Shown piece after piece: positions 8,141 to 17,068 of a stretch of DNA of 64,000 nt. Both the position numbers and the translations under genes were made by a program. The notes under the pieces are model-generated. The model worked only from the letters and a program-made list of their open reading frames with translations. It did not search any database and was not told the DNA's origin. The DNA comes from an uncultured Sulfurovum sp. (GTDB taxonomy: Bacteria; Campylobacterota; Campylobacteria; Campylobacterales; Sulfurovaceae): the NCBI GenBank assembly GCA_902727855.1, contig CACVAS010000117.1, forward strand, positions 1 through 64,000, given 5' to 3'. Every line of letters starts with the position of its first letter. Positions within the stretch are counted from its first letter, which is position 1.

Positions 8141-8169
8141 TTGACAAATGAACAAATGTTCATTATAAT
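8141..8169 (+). promoter_or_regulatory. Sigma-70 promoter of the tetR gene with operator O4 in the spacer
   Basis: A consensus -35 TTGACA (8141-8146) and consensus -10 TATAAT (8164-8169) are separated by exactly 17 bp. The operator TGAACAAATGTTCA (8149-8162) fills the spacer, so a bound repressor would block RNA polymerase directly. Autorepression of the downstream tetR gene is the obvious reading. Confidence 0.85.
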
Positions 8170-8188
8170 ACTATTCAAGGAGCTTCTT

Positions 8189-8842
8189 ATGAATGACAAT
8201 ACTGAGACATTAACTGTTGTAAAAATGAGTAAAACAAAGGAGAAGATACTTAAACACTCTCTTAAACTCTTCTCTACTAAAGGATATAAAGCCACAACAG
8301 TTAGAGATATAGCAGGGTCTATAGGCATCAAACAAAGTGCCTTATATAACCATTTTAAAAACAAAGATGCCATACTTGAAACCCTCATATCTAACCTTAC
8401 TAGCTCTGCAATTGTGACGCTATTTGACAATAAGGAGACGACTGAAATACATAAACAAGGCAAGGGTCTTCTTCTGTCATTAGGAACTACTTTTAAGCTT
8501 ATAGGATTTGACAATAAAAATGAAGCATTGATTAAACTTTTAATGCAAGAAATATTTAGAAATGAACGTATTAGAGAGATATATAATGAGCATTTTTATC
8601 AAGAAAATGTAAAGAAACTTTCAGGGGTATTTTTTAGTATGATGCAAGACAATATGATAAAGTCTTCAGACCCCCTACTTTTAGCAAATGAGTTTTTTTC
8701 ACCACTGTTTTTTTATCAGATGCAAGTCTCATTATTGAAGTTAGATAACAAATCTACTTCTGCTTTAGTATCTATGTTTGAGAAACATGTAGACTTCTTT
8801 TGGGATAACATTAAAATAGAAAAACAAGGATCACTTTTTTAA
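8189..8842 (+). CDS. TetR/AcrR family transcriptional regulator
   Basis: This is a 217-aa DNA-binding repressor. The N-terminal helix-turn-helix (about residues 20-63) reads KHSLKLFSTKGYKATTVRDI then GIKQSALYNHFKNKDAIL, the TetR signature. The C-terminal part is a helical ligand/dimerisation domain with no recognisable specificity. The ATG at 8189 is chosen because AAGGAG (8177-8182) sits six bases upstream. The frame is open from 8141, but that would begin inside the -35 box. Operators of the TGAACA-N2-TGTTCA type lie in its promoter and upstream, so it is probably autoregulated. Its other targets are unclear, because the adjacent genes are a convergent methyltransferase and an exported protein. 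The 3' end overlaps the convergent methyltransferase by 4 bp. Confidence 0.93.
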   Translation: MNDNTETLTVVKMSKTKEKILKHSLKLFSTKGYKATTVRDIAGSIGIKQSALYNHFKNKDAILETLISNLTSSAIVTLFDNKETTEIHKQGKGLLLSLGTTFKLIGFDNKNEALIKLLMQEIFRNERIREIYNEHFYQENVKKLSGVFFSMMQDNMIKSSDPLLLANEFFSPLFFYQMQVSLLKLDNKSTSALVSMFEKHVDFFWDNIKIEKQGSLF

Positions 8843-9762
8843 ATACCTATTTTGGTAGCAGTTACAAATACATACTGCTTTCCAGTTATGGTTACTCTAT
8901 ATTTTTTTTGTTGTAGGTATTTTTTGACAAAGATTACATCATTGTACATCAAAGATTGTTCACTCATTACATAATTTGGTGCTTTTGCACCATAGATGAC
9001 CTCACCCCCTACCCATCTAGAGTTTGGAAATCCTAGTATGATTGAGGCATCTTTAGTAAGATAATTTTGAACTAAGTGCATAAAAAATGGTTTAAAGTCA
9101 ATACTAGGACTCTGTAGTGTACCTATGCTAATGAGTAAATCTGATTTTGGTAAGTCCAATGTATCTAACGCATTGATATCCTGAGTGTAAAAGTCGACAT
9201 TTTTTTCAGGAAGGAGCCGTTTAGCCTGTTCAATGGCACTATATGAGTGATCAACCCCTATAAATTGCATATCTTTATATTTTTTAGTATCAATAAGATT
9301 TTTTATCACCATAAATTCATCCGCACGGTTGATTCCAAGGTTCAATACCTGTTTTTTATGTTCTATATGTACATTTTGTAAGGCTTGGATGTAATAGTAA
9401 ATAAATGCAGGTTCTTCCATTTTATGTATACGCCAGAAGTGTGAATTTACACCATATTTTTCATTTTTCTTGCTATCGGTGTGAAAAGAGTCTGTTTTTA
9501 GTTTCTGCAATGTGATTTTAATAAGATATGTTGATATAGGTTCAGGTGTATATATTTTACACATAAGTATTTCTGCTAAATCAACCCAAGCTTTATATGA
9601 ACGATAGATATAGATTATATTCTCAATTTCTACCTGCATCCCTGCATATTCATTATATTTATCAGGATTTAAAGCTATAAAAGAGATTGACGTGTTCTGT
9701 TGAAGCTGTTTTTTTAAATAAGAGAGTATCTCTTGCATACTTTGGTGGGTAAATGTTTTCAT
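8839..9762 (-). CDS. SAM-dependent class I methyltransferase-like protein
   Basis: This 307-aa cytoplasmic protein has a helical N-terminal domain (residues 1-130). A Rossmann-type methyltransferase domain follows: motif I appears as QVLNLGINRADEFMVIK (G-poor compared with GxGxG), the acidic motif II as FIGVDHSYSAIEQAK, then DFYTQDINALDTLDLPKSDLLISIGTL. The substrate is unknown. The pattern is reminiscent of small-molecule or protein methyltransferases specific to Campylobacterota. It is tail-to-tail with tetR, overlapping it by 4 bp, so antisense effects on both 3' ends are possible. The start at 9762 gives MKTFTHQSMQEIL. Confidence 0.7.
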   Translation of the reverse strand: MKTFTHQSMQEILSYLKKQLQQNTSISFIALNPDKYNEYAGMQVEIENIIYIYRSYKAWVDLAEILMCKIYTPEPISTYLIKITLQKLKTDSFHTDSKKNEKYGVNSHFWRIHKMEEPAFIYYYIQALQNVHIEHKKQVLNLGINRADEFMVIKNLIDTKKYKDMQFIGVDHSYSAIEQAKRLLPEKNVDFYTQDINALDTLDLPKSDLLISIGTLQSPSIDFKPFFMHLVQNYLTKDASIILGFPNSRWVGGEVIYGAKAPNYVMSEQSLMYNDVIFVKKYLQQKKYRVTITGKQYVFVTATKIGI

Positions 9763-9805
9763 GTTGAAATTTTAACATAATTGGTATGGAATATGGTGTT
9801 ACAAA

Positions 9806-9824
9806 CCTCCCCAATCGTGGGAGG
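9806..9824. repeat. Short GC-rich palindrome in the intergenic region
   Basis: CCTCCC-(7 nt)-GGGAGG stands out in AT-rich DNA and lies 44 bases upstream of the methyltransferase start. It could be a REP-like unit or an operator/hairpin. The rest of 9763-10027 shows nothing else. Confidence 0.4.
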
Positions 9825-10027
9825 GAAAAAGAATGTATAAAAACATCTATGATCAGGAAGGTTCGAGTAATTATACTATGTTGTTTGTGTAATCTCTGTG
9901 TAGTCAAACTATAAACCTCTAATAGACTCAATACTTTATAGCTTCATACTTAAGTTTGAAGCAACAAAGTAGTAAGAAACAGACTTTATGTTATGATAAA
10001 TGTGATAAGTGAAAAATAGGAGTAAAA

Positions 10028-10681
10028 ATGTTTTCTAATAATAATGCAGCACGTGAAGTAATCTATATATTTTTATGGCTTATAGGAATTATTTTTATGT
10101 ATGCACTCTTACATATATGTGTTTTAGAACCTTCTAGTAGTGATGAAAAGAATCAAATGAAGATAGTCAACTCCACGATATCTAACCAAAATACTGAAGT
10201 TAAAGAAAAAGTAACACCAAGAAACCAAAAACTAATAGATACTAGAGTTCATAACAAACTTGATTTACAAGCAGTTACAAATAGAAACATAGTAGAGCAA
10301 AAAAGTGAGATAAACGTAACAGTGGTGAAAATGGAGAATACCACAGTCATCATACCAATTGAGAATACAAAGAAAAATGAAACAACATTATCTCAAGAGG
10401 AAGACAAAAAAGAAGTGACCAACAAGAAAGAGAAGCAAAATACAAATAGTAATCTTTTACCCAATATTCCAAGTCTACCGGTACTTCCAACGGTAAGTAG
10501 TATACCTAAGGCACCTGCTCTACCCTCTGTGCCTACCGTAACGTTACCAGTGAGTGTTGAAAAGGTAAATACCGATACCTTCATTAAAGTACTTGAAAAA
10601 GATGATGATAAACTGTTAGATACTGCTCGTGGACATATCATTAATAGTGTAAAGATCATGAATGATACAATTACGCAATAG
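10028..10681 (+). CDS. Hypothetical membrane-anchored protein with proline-rich segment
   Basis: The 217-aa protein has one N-terminal transmembrane helix (about residues 11-32, VIYIFLWLIGIIFMYALLHI). A long, charged, low-complexity linker rich in Asn/Lys/Glu/Val follows. A proline-spaced stretch then runs over about residues 142-180 (LPNIPSLPVLPTVSSIPKAP). The final segment, FIKVLEKDDDKLLDTARGHI, is helical. The layout suggests an inner-membrane anchor with a periplasm-spanning stalk, as in TonB-like or envelope-spanning proteins, but there is no TonB C-terminal domain. A good RBS (AGGAG) precedes the ATG. It is followed by a convergent terminator. No family was recognised. Confidence 0.55.
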   Translation: MFSNNNAAREVIYIFLWLIGIIFMYALLHICVLEPSSSDEKNQMKIVNSTISNQNTEVKEKVTPRNQKLIDTRVHNKLDLQAVTNRNIVEQKSEINVTVVKMENTTVIIPIENTKKNETTLSQEEDKKEVTNKKEKQNTNSNLLPNIPSLPVLPTVSSIPKAPALPSVPTVTLPVSVEKVNTDTFIKVLEKDDDKLLDTARGHIINSVKIMNDTITQ

Positions 10682-10722
10682 TTTAGTTAGTAGAAAATAG
10701 ACATATTAACTTGTATTAGGAA

Positions 10723-10758
10723 TACAAAGATAGGAAGAAAAACCTTTTTATCTTTGTA
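10723..10758. terminator. Bidirectional terminator hairpin between convergent genes
   Basis: TACAAAGATA (10723-10732) pairs with TATCTTTGTA (10749-10758) around a 16-nt loop containing A- and T-runs. It sits between the stop codons of the convergent genes ending at 10681 and 10769. Confidence 0.6.
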
Positions 10759-10768
10759 CCATTCAAAA

Positions 10769-11074
10769 TTATTGTTTAACTCTTGTTAGGTATGTTATAC
10801 CACCTAAAATTACATTACCCATCACCCACATTGCAATAAGCATACTTATGCCCATACCCGCAGCGAACTGTACAATGTTGTTGCTCTCTTCAGTGTTTCC
10901 CATACTCATATACATCAGCCCAAACATAAAGATATTAAATAATATAAACATCCATTTAAAGCCTGTACCTATAAAACCTCTTGAAGGTTTTTCCAATATG
11001 TGCCCACATTGTGCACATGTTTCAGCATTATCACTCATTTGACTATTACACTCAGGACAGTTAATCATTGCCAT
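10769..11074 (-). CDS. Zinc-ribbon membrane protein
   Basis: This 101-aa protein begins with a zinc ribbon of the form CPECN (residues 6-10) and CAQCG (residues 20-24). Two transmembrane helices follow (about residues 40-57 and 66-95). Such zinc-ribbon/TM proteins are widespread and uncharacterised. The first Met pair (MAMINCPEC) leaves little doubt about the start. It lies downstream of nothing obvious on this strand and is separated from comF by 37 bp, with the same orientation. Confidence 0.7.
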   Translation of the reverse strand: MAMINCPECNSQMSDNAETCAQCGHILEKPSRGFIGTGFKWMFILFNIFMFGLMYMSMGNTEESNNIVQFAAGMGISMLIAMWVMGNVILGGITYLTRVKQ

Positions 11075-11110
11075 TGTAATTCCTTAAAAATTTATTTTAT
11101 ATTATAGTAT

Positions 11111-11686
11111 TTAATCATCAACATTAGCTAAAGTTAATGCAAAAAGTACATTGACACCATTTTGCTGCAGGACACTCTGTGCTTCTTGTAAGGTAATGCC
11201 TGTGGTAATAATGTCATCAACTAGAATAACATCAATATTTTGTTTACCTGTATATTTGAAGTTTCTAGGGTTTTCCATTCTGTATTGTAAGCTTTTTCCT
11301 GAGTAGTTCACTCTATTTTGAGCCATGAGTTTACTGTGTAATGGATGAGAGTGTAAGGTCTTCATAGATTTACATAGAACAGATACATGAGAATACCCAC
11401 TTTTAACGTGTTCGTCTATACCTAATATATAGATATCTCTATCGTCTGACTCTATAAACTCTTCTATAAAGGGTTTCATTGTTATGTTTGCAAGCGCTTT
11501 ATAGATTCTGTAACCTTCTGGCTTGTGTTTTGTATGTAAAAGTGCCTCGATAGAGTTATAGGAGTAAAAACTTATGACATCAAGTGTGCCAATGGTTCTT
11601 GTCTGCATATGTGTTGTTAAAAAATGTTTTTGACATTTTTTACATAATATTGAAACACTTAAATGAGTACAAATGTAGCAACGCAT
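11111..11686 (-). CDS. comF: ComF family phosphoribosyltransferase-like protein
   Basis: ComF proteins are cytoplasmic and related to competence and DNA uptake. This 191-aa copy has an N-terminal zinc-finger-like CxxC pair (Cys3/Cys6 and Cys15/Cys18). The phosphoribosyltransferase PRPP-loop follows near residues 153-169 (VILVDDIITTGITLQEA). The SGYSHVSVLCKSM and QNRVNYSGKSLQYRM blocks correspond to the family's central motifs. It is slightly short compared with about 210-240 aa in gammaproteobacteria, which is normal for this lineage. The lytic transglycosylase gene stops 5 bp after its start on the same strand, so the two probably form an operon. Confidence 0.88.
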   Translation of the reverse strand: MRCYICTHLSVSILCKKCQKHFLTTHMQTRTIGTLDVISFYSYNSIEALLHTKHKPEGYRIYKALANITMKPFIEEFIESDDRDIYILGIDEHVKSGYSHVSVLCKSMKTLHSHPLHSKLMAQNRVNYSGKSLQYRMENPRNFKYTGKQNIDVILVDDIITTGITLQEAQSVLQQNGVNVLFALTLANVDD

Positions 11687-11690
11687 GCGT

Positions 11691-12719
11691 TTATTCTATT
11701 TTGGAGAAGAGCTGTGCCACATTTAAATTTTCTTGTAGGCTGTTTTTTTTGTCTTTAATTTTTTGTGCTAGTTGGTGTACAGCCATTGCATAGTATGAAC
11801 TATGATTATAGGTTGTAATCACACGAAAATTTTTAGCACCATACCAAAGTTCATCATAACGTGTTCGTTTTAGTTTAATAAGAGAAACCTTTTTTTTGTA
11901 ATCAAAAGGGACAACAGGTTTAATACCATACAAGTTGACACGTTTATAACGGTGCTTATAGCCGGTTGGCTTTTGATTATACCTATTACCTGGATATCTT
12001 ACACGTGTTGCAACAGGTTCACCTTTACGCCATCCATTCATAGATAAATAGTTTGAAATACTTCCTATGGCATCTACAAAACTATTCATCTGTTTTCTAC
12101 CATCATTGTTAAAATCCACAACAAAACTCTTATAATTGCTAGGCATAAACTGCCCTAACCCTATAGCACCAGAAGAGGAACCAAGTACTGCTTTTGGATT
12201 TACATTTTGTCTTGCTGTCATGCGTAAAAACTCTTGTAGTTCATAACGATAAAATTTCCAACGTCTATGACCATTAAAGGCAAGGTAAGCGAGTCTGTCA
12301 AATACATAAAACTTACCTCTATTTTTTCCATAATAACTTTCAATACCTATAATTGCAGCAATATATTCAGAAGGAATCCCATATATATCTTTTGCTCTTG
12401 CCAGTGTTGTTTTATAGTCATCAAGAAACTGGACACCCAGTGATACCCGTTTATCATGTAACATAATTCTCTCGTATCTATCCCATGAGCCTAACTTCAT
12501 AAACTCTTTATCGGGCTTTTTAGGTATATACGGTTCTTTCTCACCTTTAGGTTTAATATCTTTAAATAGCTGATAAAGTGTACTGCTTTTATAATTGTAT
12601 TTAGTTTGCATACTTTTGATAAAACGTTTTACCGAGGGCTTCTTAGTGTAGTCTGTGCCCCCAATAAGTGTGCTCGTGCTTAAAAATATGTAAAATAGTA
12701 GTTTAAAAATTGTTTTCAT
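11691..12719 (-). CDS. mltB: Membrane-bound lytic murein transglycosylase B-like (SLT_2 domain)
   Basis: This enzyme cleaves the MurNAc-GlcNAc bond in the periplasm, releasing 1,6-anhydromuropeptides. The 342-aa protein has an N-terminal signal peptide (KTIFKLLFYIFLSTSTLIGG) without a clear lipobox. The SLT_2 catalytic core includes the glutamate in AAIIGIESYYGKNRGKF, and then SSGAIGLGQFMPSNY and DFNNDGRKQMNSFVDAIGSIS, all typical of MltB. The ATG at 12719 is preferred over 12731, because a GGGA lies just upstream and the signal peptide then begins MKTIF. Its product, anhydro-MurNAc, is the substrate of the AnmK encoded at 34-35 kb. Confidence 0.9.
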   Translation of the reverse strand: MKTIFKLLFYIFLSTSTLIGGTDYTKKPSVKRFIKSMQTKYNYKSSTLYQLFKDIKPKGEKEPYIPKKPDKEFMKLGSWDRYERIMLHDKRVSLGVQFLDDYKTTLARAKDIYGIPSEYIAAIIGIESYYGKNRGKFYVFDRLAYLAFNGHRRWKFYRYELQEFLRMTARQNVNPKAVLGSSSGAIGLGQFMPSNYKSFVVDFNNDGRKQMNSFVDAIGSISNYLSMNGWRKGEPVATRVRYPGNRYNQKPTGYKHRYKRVNLYGIKPVVPFDYKKKVSLIKLKRTRYDELWYGAKNFRVITTYNHSSYYAMAVHQLAQKIKDKKNSLQENLNVAQLFSKIE

Positions 12720-12859
12720 TATTATTCCCATTAAAGATTCAAATTATTATAACCAAAAAGTATATTATGACTCTACAGATTAATTATAATAGTATTTAAA
12801 AATAGTTTAAGTTTGTCGATACTTCTCAATCTCAGGAGCATCTCTAAAGTAAACATCAT

Positions 12860-13306
12860 TTAAAGAATGTCTCTTAAGACCATAGCATAATGAAGCACTA
12901 CAAGGTTAAGTAGAAAGATTCCCATAGAAGAACCCTTAGAAAATAGCTTTTGTAAAGGGGTTTTTGTTTTATGTAATGTCATCATAGATATGACCATATG
13001 AATCACTGTCAATACAAAAATAATAGCAACAAGATAGAGTTTAATACGTAGTGCATCTATCACTTCATTGGTAACATTGGAAAACAGAATACTTAGCAGA
13101 CCATTGTTGGATATCATGATATATCCAGAATAGAGTAATATAATGAGTGCACCTGTCTCAAAATAACCATATATAGGTCCTATACGAGGATAGACAGCAT
13201 CTTGGTCTTCTTTTTTACGTAAACTAACACCCAAAAGAAACATAAAAAATGCACCACCGATCCATGCAATGGCAGCAACCAAGTGTAAGTGTATTGCCCA
13301 GCCCAT
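12860..13306 (-). CDS. CopD-like integral membrane protein
   Basis: This 148-aa protein has four predicted transmembrane helices. The start HLHLVAAIAWIGGAFFMFLL resembles the CopD/heme-binding four-helix membrane family, with conserved His6/His8 near the N-terminus and a further His in helix 3 (VIHMVISMM) and helix 4 (VLHYAM). These could be heme or copper ligands. It overlaps the upstream NifX-like gene by one base (stop/start at 13306), so it belongs to the same operon. The exact function is unknown. Confidence 0.65.
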   Translation of the reverse strand: MGWAIHLHLVAAIAWIGGAFFMFLLGVSLRKKEDQDAVYPRIGPIYGYFETGALIILLYSGYIMISNNGLLSILFSNVTNEVIDALRIKLYLVAIIFVLTVIHMVISMMTLHKTKTPLQKLFSKGSSMGIFLLNLVVLHYAMVLRDIL

Positions 13307-13665
13307 TAGCTGTGCTCTTTTTCATGATGCCCTAATGTACAAAATATTTTTGCATTTTCATGGTTTATTGGTGTTAGTTGTGTAGGGTCAATATGTGTAT
13401 AAAGTAGTACATCTTTAGGAATAATAGATACTTGTACCCCTAAGGCATGAAGTTTAAGATAGGTGTTATAGCCTAACTCTTTGACATAGAGTGTATCAAC
13501 ATCATAATGTTTAAAGTTTTCAAAAAAGAGTTTTGATTTGTCTGTTTTGAAGTGGTTTTCTTGAAACACTATGCCTGTTTGAGTATCTATAAATACAAAC
13601 ATATCAGCTTTTCTAAAGCGCGATGCTATGGTTGTTGCATCTTTTTCAAGAGGGATAAGTAACAC
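13306..13665 (-). CDS. NifX/NafY-like (dinitrogenase iron-molybdenum cofactor superfamily) protein
   Basis: The 119-aa protein has the small alpha/beta ribonuclease-H-like fold of this superfamily: ASRFRKADMFVFID near the N-terminus, then LFFENFKHYDVDTLYVKELG and TYLKLHALGVQVSII. The His-rich tail LGHHEKEHS could bind metal. No nitrogenase genes are nearby. Stand-alone members of the superfamily are common in anaerobes and in Campylobacterota, with unknown, probably metal-cluster-related roles. It lies 1 bp after lepA and overlaps the CopD-like gene. Confidence 0.7.
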   Translation of the reverse strand: MLLIPLEKDATTIASRFRKADMFVFIDTQTGIVFQENHFKTDKSKLFFENFKHYDVDTLYVKELGYNTYLKLHALGVQVSIIPKDVLLYTHIDPTQLTPINHENAKIFCTLGHHEKEHS

Positions 13666-13666
13666 T

Positions 13667-15478
13667 TTAACTGTCCAGTTTAAGTACAGCCATAAATGCT
13701 TCTTGAGGTACTTGTACTTTACCTATAGATTTCATACGCTTTTTTCCAGCTTTCTGTTTCTCTAAAAGTTTTCTTTTACGTGTGATGTCTCCACCGTAAC
13801 ATTTTGCAGTTACATTTTTCCCCATTGATTTTACATTTGAGCGGGCAATGACATTGTTACCAATACTTGCTTGTATAGCAACTTCAAAAAGTTGTCTTGG
13901 TATTAGTTCTTTGAGTTGTGCAACAAATGCTAGACCTCGTGTACGTGCTTTTTCTTCTGGTACAATAATTGAAAGTGAATCCACTACATCACCTGCTACA
14001 CGTATGTCTAACTTCACAAGTTTACCTTCCCTGAAACCTATAGGCTCATAATCAAAACTTGCATACCCTTTTGTAATAGACTTTAACTTATCATAAAAGT
14101 CCATGACTATTTCATTCATAGGAATGTCATACTCTAAAAGTACACGTGTTTCATTCAGGTAGTCCATTTTTATTTGTATACCACGACGATCATTAAGTAA
14201 TTTAATAAGATTACCTAAGTACTCTTGTGGTGTTAAAATAGTCGCTTTTACATAGGGTTCAAACACCTTATCAATCTTTTGAGGCTCAGGTAATTCAGAG
14301 GGGTTTTGAATTTCTACTTCTTCACCATTGGTTTGTGAGACTTTATACACAACTGTTGGCGCAGTAGCAATAAGTTCTAAGTTAAACTCTCTTTCTAAAC
14401 GTTCTTTAATCACTTCCATATGCAGCATACCCAAGAAACCTGTCCTAAATCCAGAACCAAGTGCCATGGAGCTCTCAGGTTCAAAACTAAGTGAAGAGTC
14501 ATTGAGTTTTAATTTATTAAGTGCATCACGTAGATCTTCAAATCTATCTGTTTCAATAGGGTAAATACCTGCAAATACAAAAGGCTTAGCAGGTTCAAAC
14601 CCATCTATTGCTTCAGCTGTAGGGTTTTTAGCATCTGTGATAGTGTCTCCTACTTGTAAAGAATCGACAGTTTTTAGTCCCATGACAACTATGCCTATTT
14701 CACCAGTATTAATCTCTGGCGTCTTAATGGGTGCTACAGGGTTAGGATACATGAGGTTGAGAACCTGATGCTCATCTTTTGTTCCCATGACTTTAAGCAT
14801 TTGTCCTTTTTCGATTTTCCCATCAATAATACGTACAAGTGCCAAAGCACCTAAGTAGTTGTCAAACCACGAATCATAAATGAGAGCTTTAAGTGGAGCA
14901 TTAGCATCACCTACTGGAGAGGGAACACGTGCAACAATACTATCGACAAGTTCTGCCACACCCTCACCTGTTTTTGCAGAGACAAGATTATGTTCAGTCG
15001 CATCAATACCTATGGCCTCTTCAAGCTCAGCAAGTACCCTGTCAGGGTCTGCTGCTGGAAGGTCTATTTTATTGACTACTGGTAATAACTCTAAATCATT
15101 CTCTATTGCAATATAGACATTTGCAATGGTCTGTGCTTCTACACCTTGTGCAGCATCTACAATAAGCAGTGCCCCATCACTTGACGCGAGAGAACGACTT
15201 ACCTCATAAGAGAAGTCTACATGACCCGGTGTGTCAATAAGGTTTAATATATAAGCCTCACCGTCCTTTTCATAGTCTAAACGTACAGATTGTGCTTTTA
15301 TAGTAATGCCACGCTCTTGTTCTATGTCCATCGTATCCATGACTTGTGAAGACATCTCTCTATCTGAGACTGCCCCACACTCTTGTATAATACGGTCTGC
15401 CAATGTAGACTTACCATGGTCGATATGTGCGATAATAGAAAAATTACGTATATTTTTTTGGGGTACTGCTTTTGCCAA
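13667..15478 (-). CDS. lepA: Elongation factor 4 (LepA), GTPase
   Basis: LepA is a ribosome-binding translational GTPase involved in back-translocation and ribosome biogenesis. The 603-aa protein has G1 AHIDHGKST at about residue 17, the switch region [10 protein letters not shown]3 DTPGH, G4 NKID, the EF-G-like domains, and the LepA-specific C-terminus with [19 protein letters not shown] and [20 protein letters not shown]. It is full length. It lies 9 bp downstream of prs on the same strand and is followed by the NifX-like gene after 1 bp. Confidence 0.98.
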   Translation of the reverse strand: MAKAVPQKNIRNFSIIAHIDHGKSTLADRIIQECGAVSDREMSSQVMDTMDIEQERGITIKAQSVRLDYEKDGEAYILNLIDTPGHVDFSYEVSRSLASSDGALLIVDAAQGVEAQTIANVYIAIENDLELLPVVNKIDLPAADPDRVLAELEEAIGIDATEHNLVSAKTGEGVAELVDSIVARVPSPVGDANAPLKALIYDSWFDNYLGALALVRIIDGKIEKGQMLKVMGTKDEHQVLNLMYPNPVAPIKTPEINTGEIGIVVMGLKTVDSLQVGDTITDAKNPTAEAIDGFEPAKPFVFAGIYPIETDRFEDLRDALNKLKLNDSSLSFEPESSMALGSGFRTGFLGMLHMEVIKERLEREFNLELIATAPTVVYKVSQTNGEEVEIQNPSELPEPQKIDKVFEPYVKATILTPQEYLGNLIKLLNDRRGIQIKMDYLNETRVLLEYDIPMNEIVMDFYDKLKSITKGYASFDYEPIGFREGKLVKLDIRVAGDVVDSLSIIVPEEKARTRGLAFVAQLKELIPRQLFEVAIQASIGNNVIARSNVKSMGKNVTAKCYGGDITRKRKLLEKQKAGKKRMKSIGKVQVPQEAFMAVLKLDS

Positions 15479-15487
15479 GATTGAACC

Positions 15488-16426
15488 TTATGAGCTTAAT
15501 GTAAAGAGAGAATTAACACTCTCATTGTTGTGAACTCTTCTTATAACTTCACCAAGCATTGGTGCAGTTGTAAGTACTTTTATCTTGTCACATGTATGAT
15601 TAGATGGAATAGTGTTAGAGACAACAAGTTCATCAAGATCTCCTTTTTGTAACCGTTCAATAGCTGGTCCGGAAAGTACTGGGTGTGTACAACATGCCAT
15701 GACTGAGTTCGCACCAAGATTTTTAAGCGCACTTGCACCCTGTACCATAGTACCAGCAGTATCTATCATGTCATCTATTAAGATAACATCTTTACCCTCT
15801 ACGGAGCCTATGACATTCATTACTTCAGCTTCATTGGCTTTTTCACGACGTTTATCGACAATGACCATTTCTAGCCCTAACTCTTTTGCAAAGTATCTAG
15901 CTCTTGCAACTCCACCAATATCTGGTGAGGCAATGACAGGGTTTTCAAAGTTTTTAGATCGTATATAGTCCATAAATAAAATAGCACCATAAAGGTTATC
16001 TACTGGGATATCAAAAAAACCTTGTATTTGTGAAGCATGTAGGTCTACAGTTACCATACGCGTGATACCCGCTGTTTCTATAAGGTTTGCAACTAGTTTA
16101 GCAGTAATTGGTACACGTGGTGCTGCTTTTCTGTCTTGTCTAGCATACCCATAATATGGTACAACAGCCGTAATAGACTTTGCAGACGAACGCTTTAAGG
16201 CATCCGTCATAATAAGAAGTTCCATGAGGTTAGCATTTGCAGGTGCAGAAGTTGGTTGAATAATAAACACATCTTTACCACGTACAGACTCAGAAATTTG
16301 TACAGAAATTTCTCCATCTGAAAAACGATTGATGGTAGCTTCACTAAGAGGCATTTCAAGGTACTCAGCTATTTCGTTAGCAAGCGCAGGGTTGGATGTT
16401 CCAGAAAAAAGCATATATCCGCTCAT
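15488..16426 (-). CDS. prs: Ribose-phosphate pyrophosphokinase
   Basis: This enzyme makes PRPP from ribose 5-phosphate and ATP for nucleotide, His and Trp synthesis. The 312-aa protein has the FSDGEISVQI block, the flexible catalytic loop YYGYARQDRKAAPR (about residues 96-109), DLHASQIQGFF, and the PRPP-binding loop VILIDDMIDTAGT (about residues 214-226). It is full length for class I Prs. The start gives MSGYMLFSGTSNP. It heads an apparent operon prs-lepA-NifX-like-CopD-like. Confidence 0.98.
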   Translation of the reverse strand: MSGYMLFSGTSNPALANEIAEYLEMPLSEATINRFSDGEISVQISESVRGKDVFIIQPTSAPANANLMELLIMTDALKRSSAKSITAVVPYYGYARQDRKAAPRVPITAKLVANLIETAGITRMVTVDLHASQIQGFFDIPVDNLYGAILFMDYIRSKNFENPVIASPDIGGVARARYFAKELGLEMVIVDKRREKANEAEVMNVIGSVEGKDVILIDDMIDTAGTMVQGASALKNLGANSVMACCTHPVLSGPAIERLQKGDLDELVVSNTIPSNHTCDKIKVLTTAPMLGEVIRRVHNNESVNSLFTLSS

Positions 16427-16543
16427 ATGTTGACCTTATGTGGGTAGTTTTATACGCGTATTTTACACAAAACATGATAAAAAGGGGATTTAAAGCCTTC
16501 TGCTACTAAACTTAGAGAGTTAATTTGATAGATACGGATAATA

Positions 16544-17053
16544 ATGATACGAAAATATTTTAGAAAAAAGGCTTCTAACAAGGGTAAACTCGATACCTTT
16601 TTAGAAAAGTACAACCTCCCAAGAGCTTATTTTAATATAAATAGAAGAATGATTACAAAAGGTGTATGGGTAGGACTTTTCTGGGCTTTTATCCCTATGC
16701 CTATGCAGATGTTGGGTGTTATTATAATGACACCCTTCTTTCGTTTTAATGTGCCTATAGCGATTGTTATGGTCTGGCTCTCAAACCCTTTTACTATGCC
16801 AATTATGTACTATGTTGAATACCTCACAGGTAACTTTATATTAGGACGTGAAGGCATAGCAGATTTAGAATTAACCATAGAGTGGTTTTCAAATCATATG
16901 GGAGATATCTTTTTACCCCTTTATGTTGGTACGGCTTTTTATTCTATAGTAGTTTCAACACTCATCTATATTGCTATAAACTGGTTATGGATACGGTCTG
17001 TTAAAGAAGAGAAGTTTGAAAAAGAGAAAAAGTCGGACAAAAAGAGTAAATAA
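16544..17053 (+). CDS. DUF2062 family membrane protein
   Basis: The 169-aa protein has a basic N-terminus. The DUF2062 pattern follows: GVWVGLFWAFIPMPMQMLGV, then FRFNVPIAIVMVWLSNPFTM and a last helix near residues 127-148. The C-terminus is highly charged (KEEKFEKEKKSDKKSK). It is predicted to be an inner-membrane protein with three helices. Function is unknown, although the family is often encoded near cell-envelope glycosyltransferases. It converges on the DEAD-box helicase gene with a 15-bp gap. Confidence 0.85.
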   Translation: MIRKYFRKKASNKGKLDTFLEKYNLPRAYFNINRRMITKGVWVGLFWAFIPMPMQMLGVIIMTPFFRFNVPIAIVMVWLSNPFTMPIMYYVEYLTGNFILGREGIADLELTIEWFSNHMGDIFLPLYVGTAFYSIVVSTLIYIAINWLWIRSVKEEKFEKEKKSDKKSK

Positions 17054-17068
17054 ACCGACATACAATGG

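Noticed and set aside
13306..13665. Part of a nif cluster
   Set aside because: Only the NifX-like fold is present. The neighbours are lepA and a CopD-like gene, and no nifH, nifD, nifK, nifE, nifN or nifB is visible.
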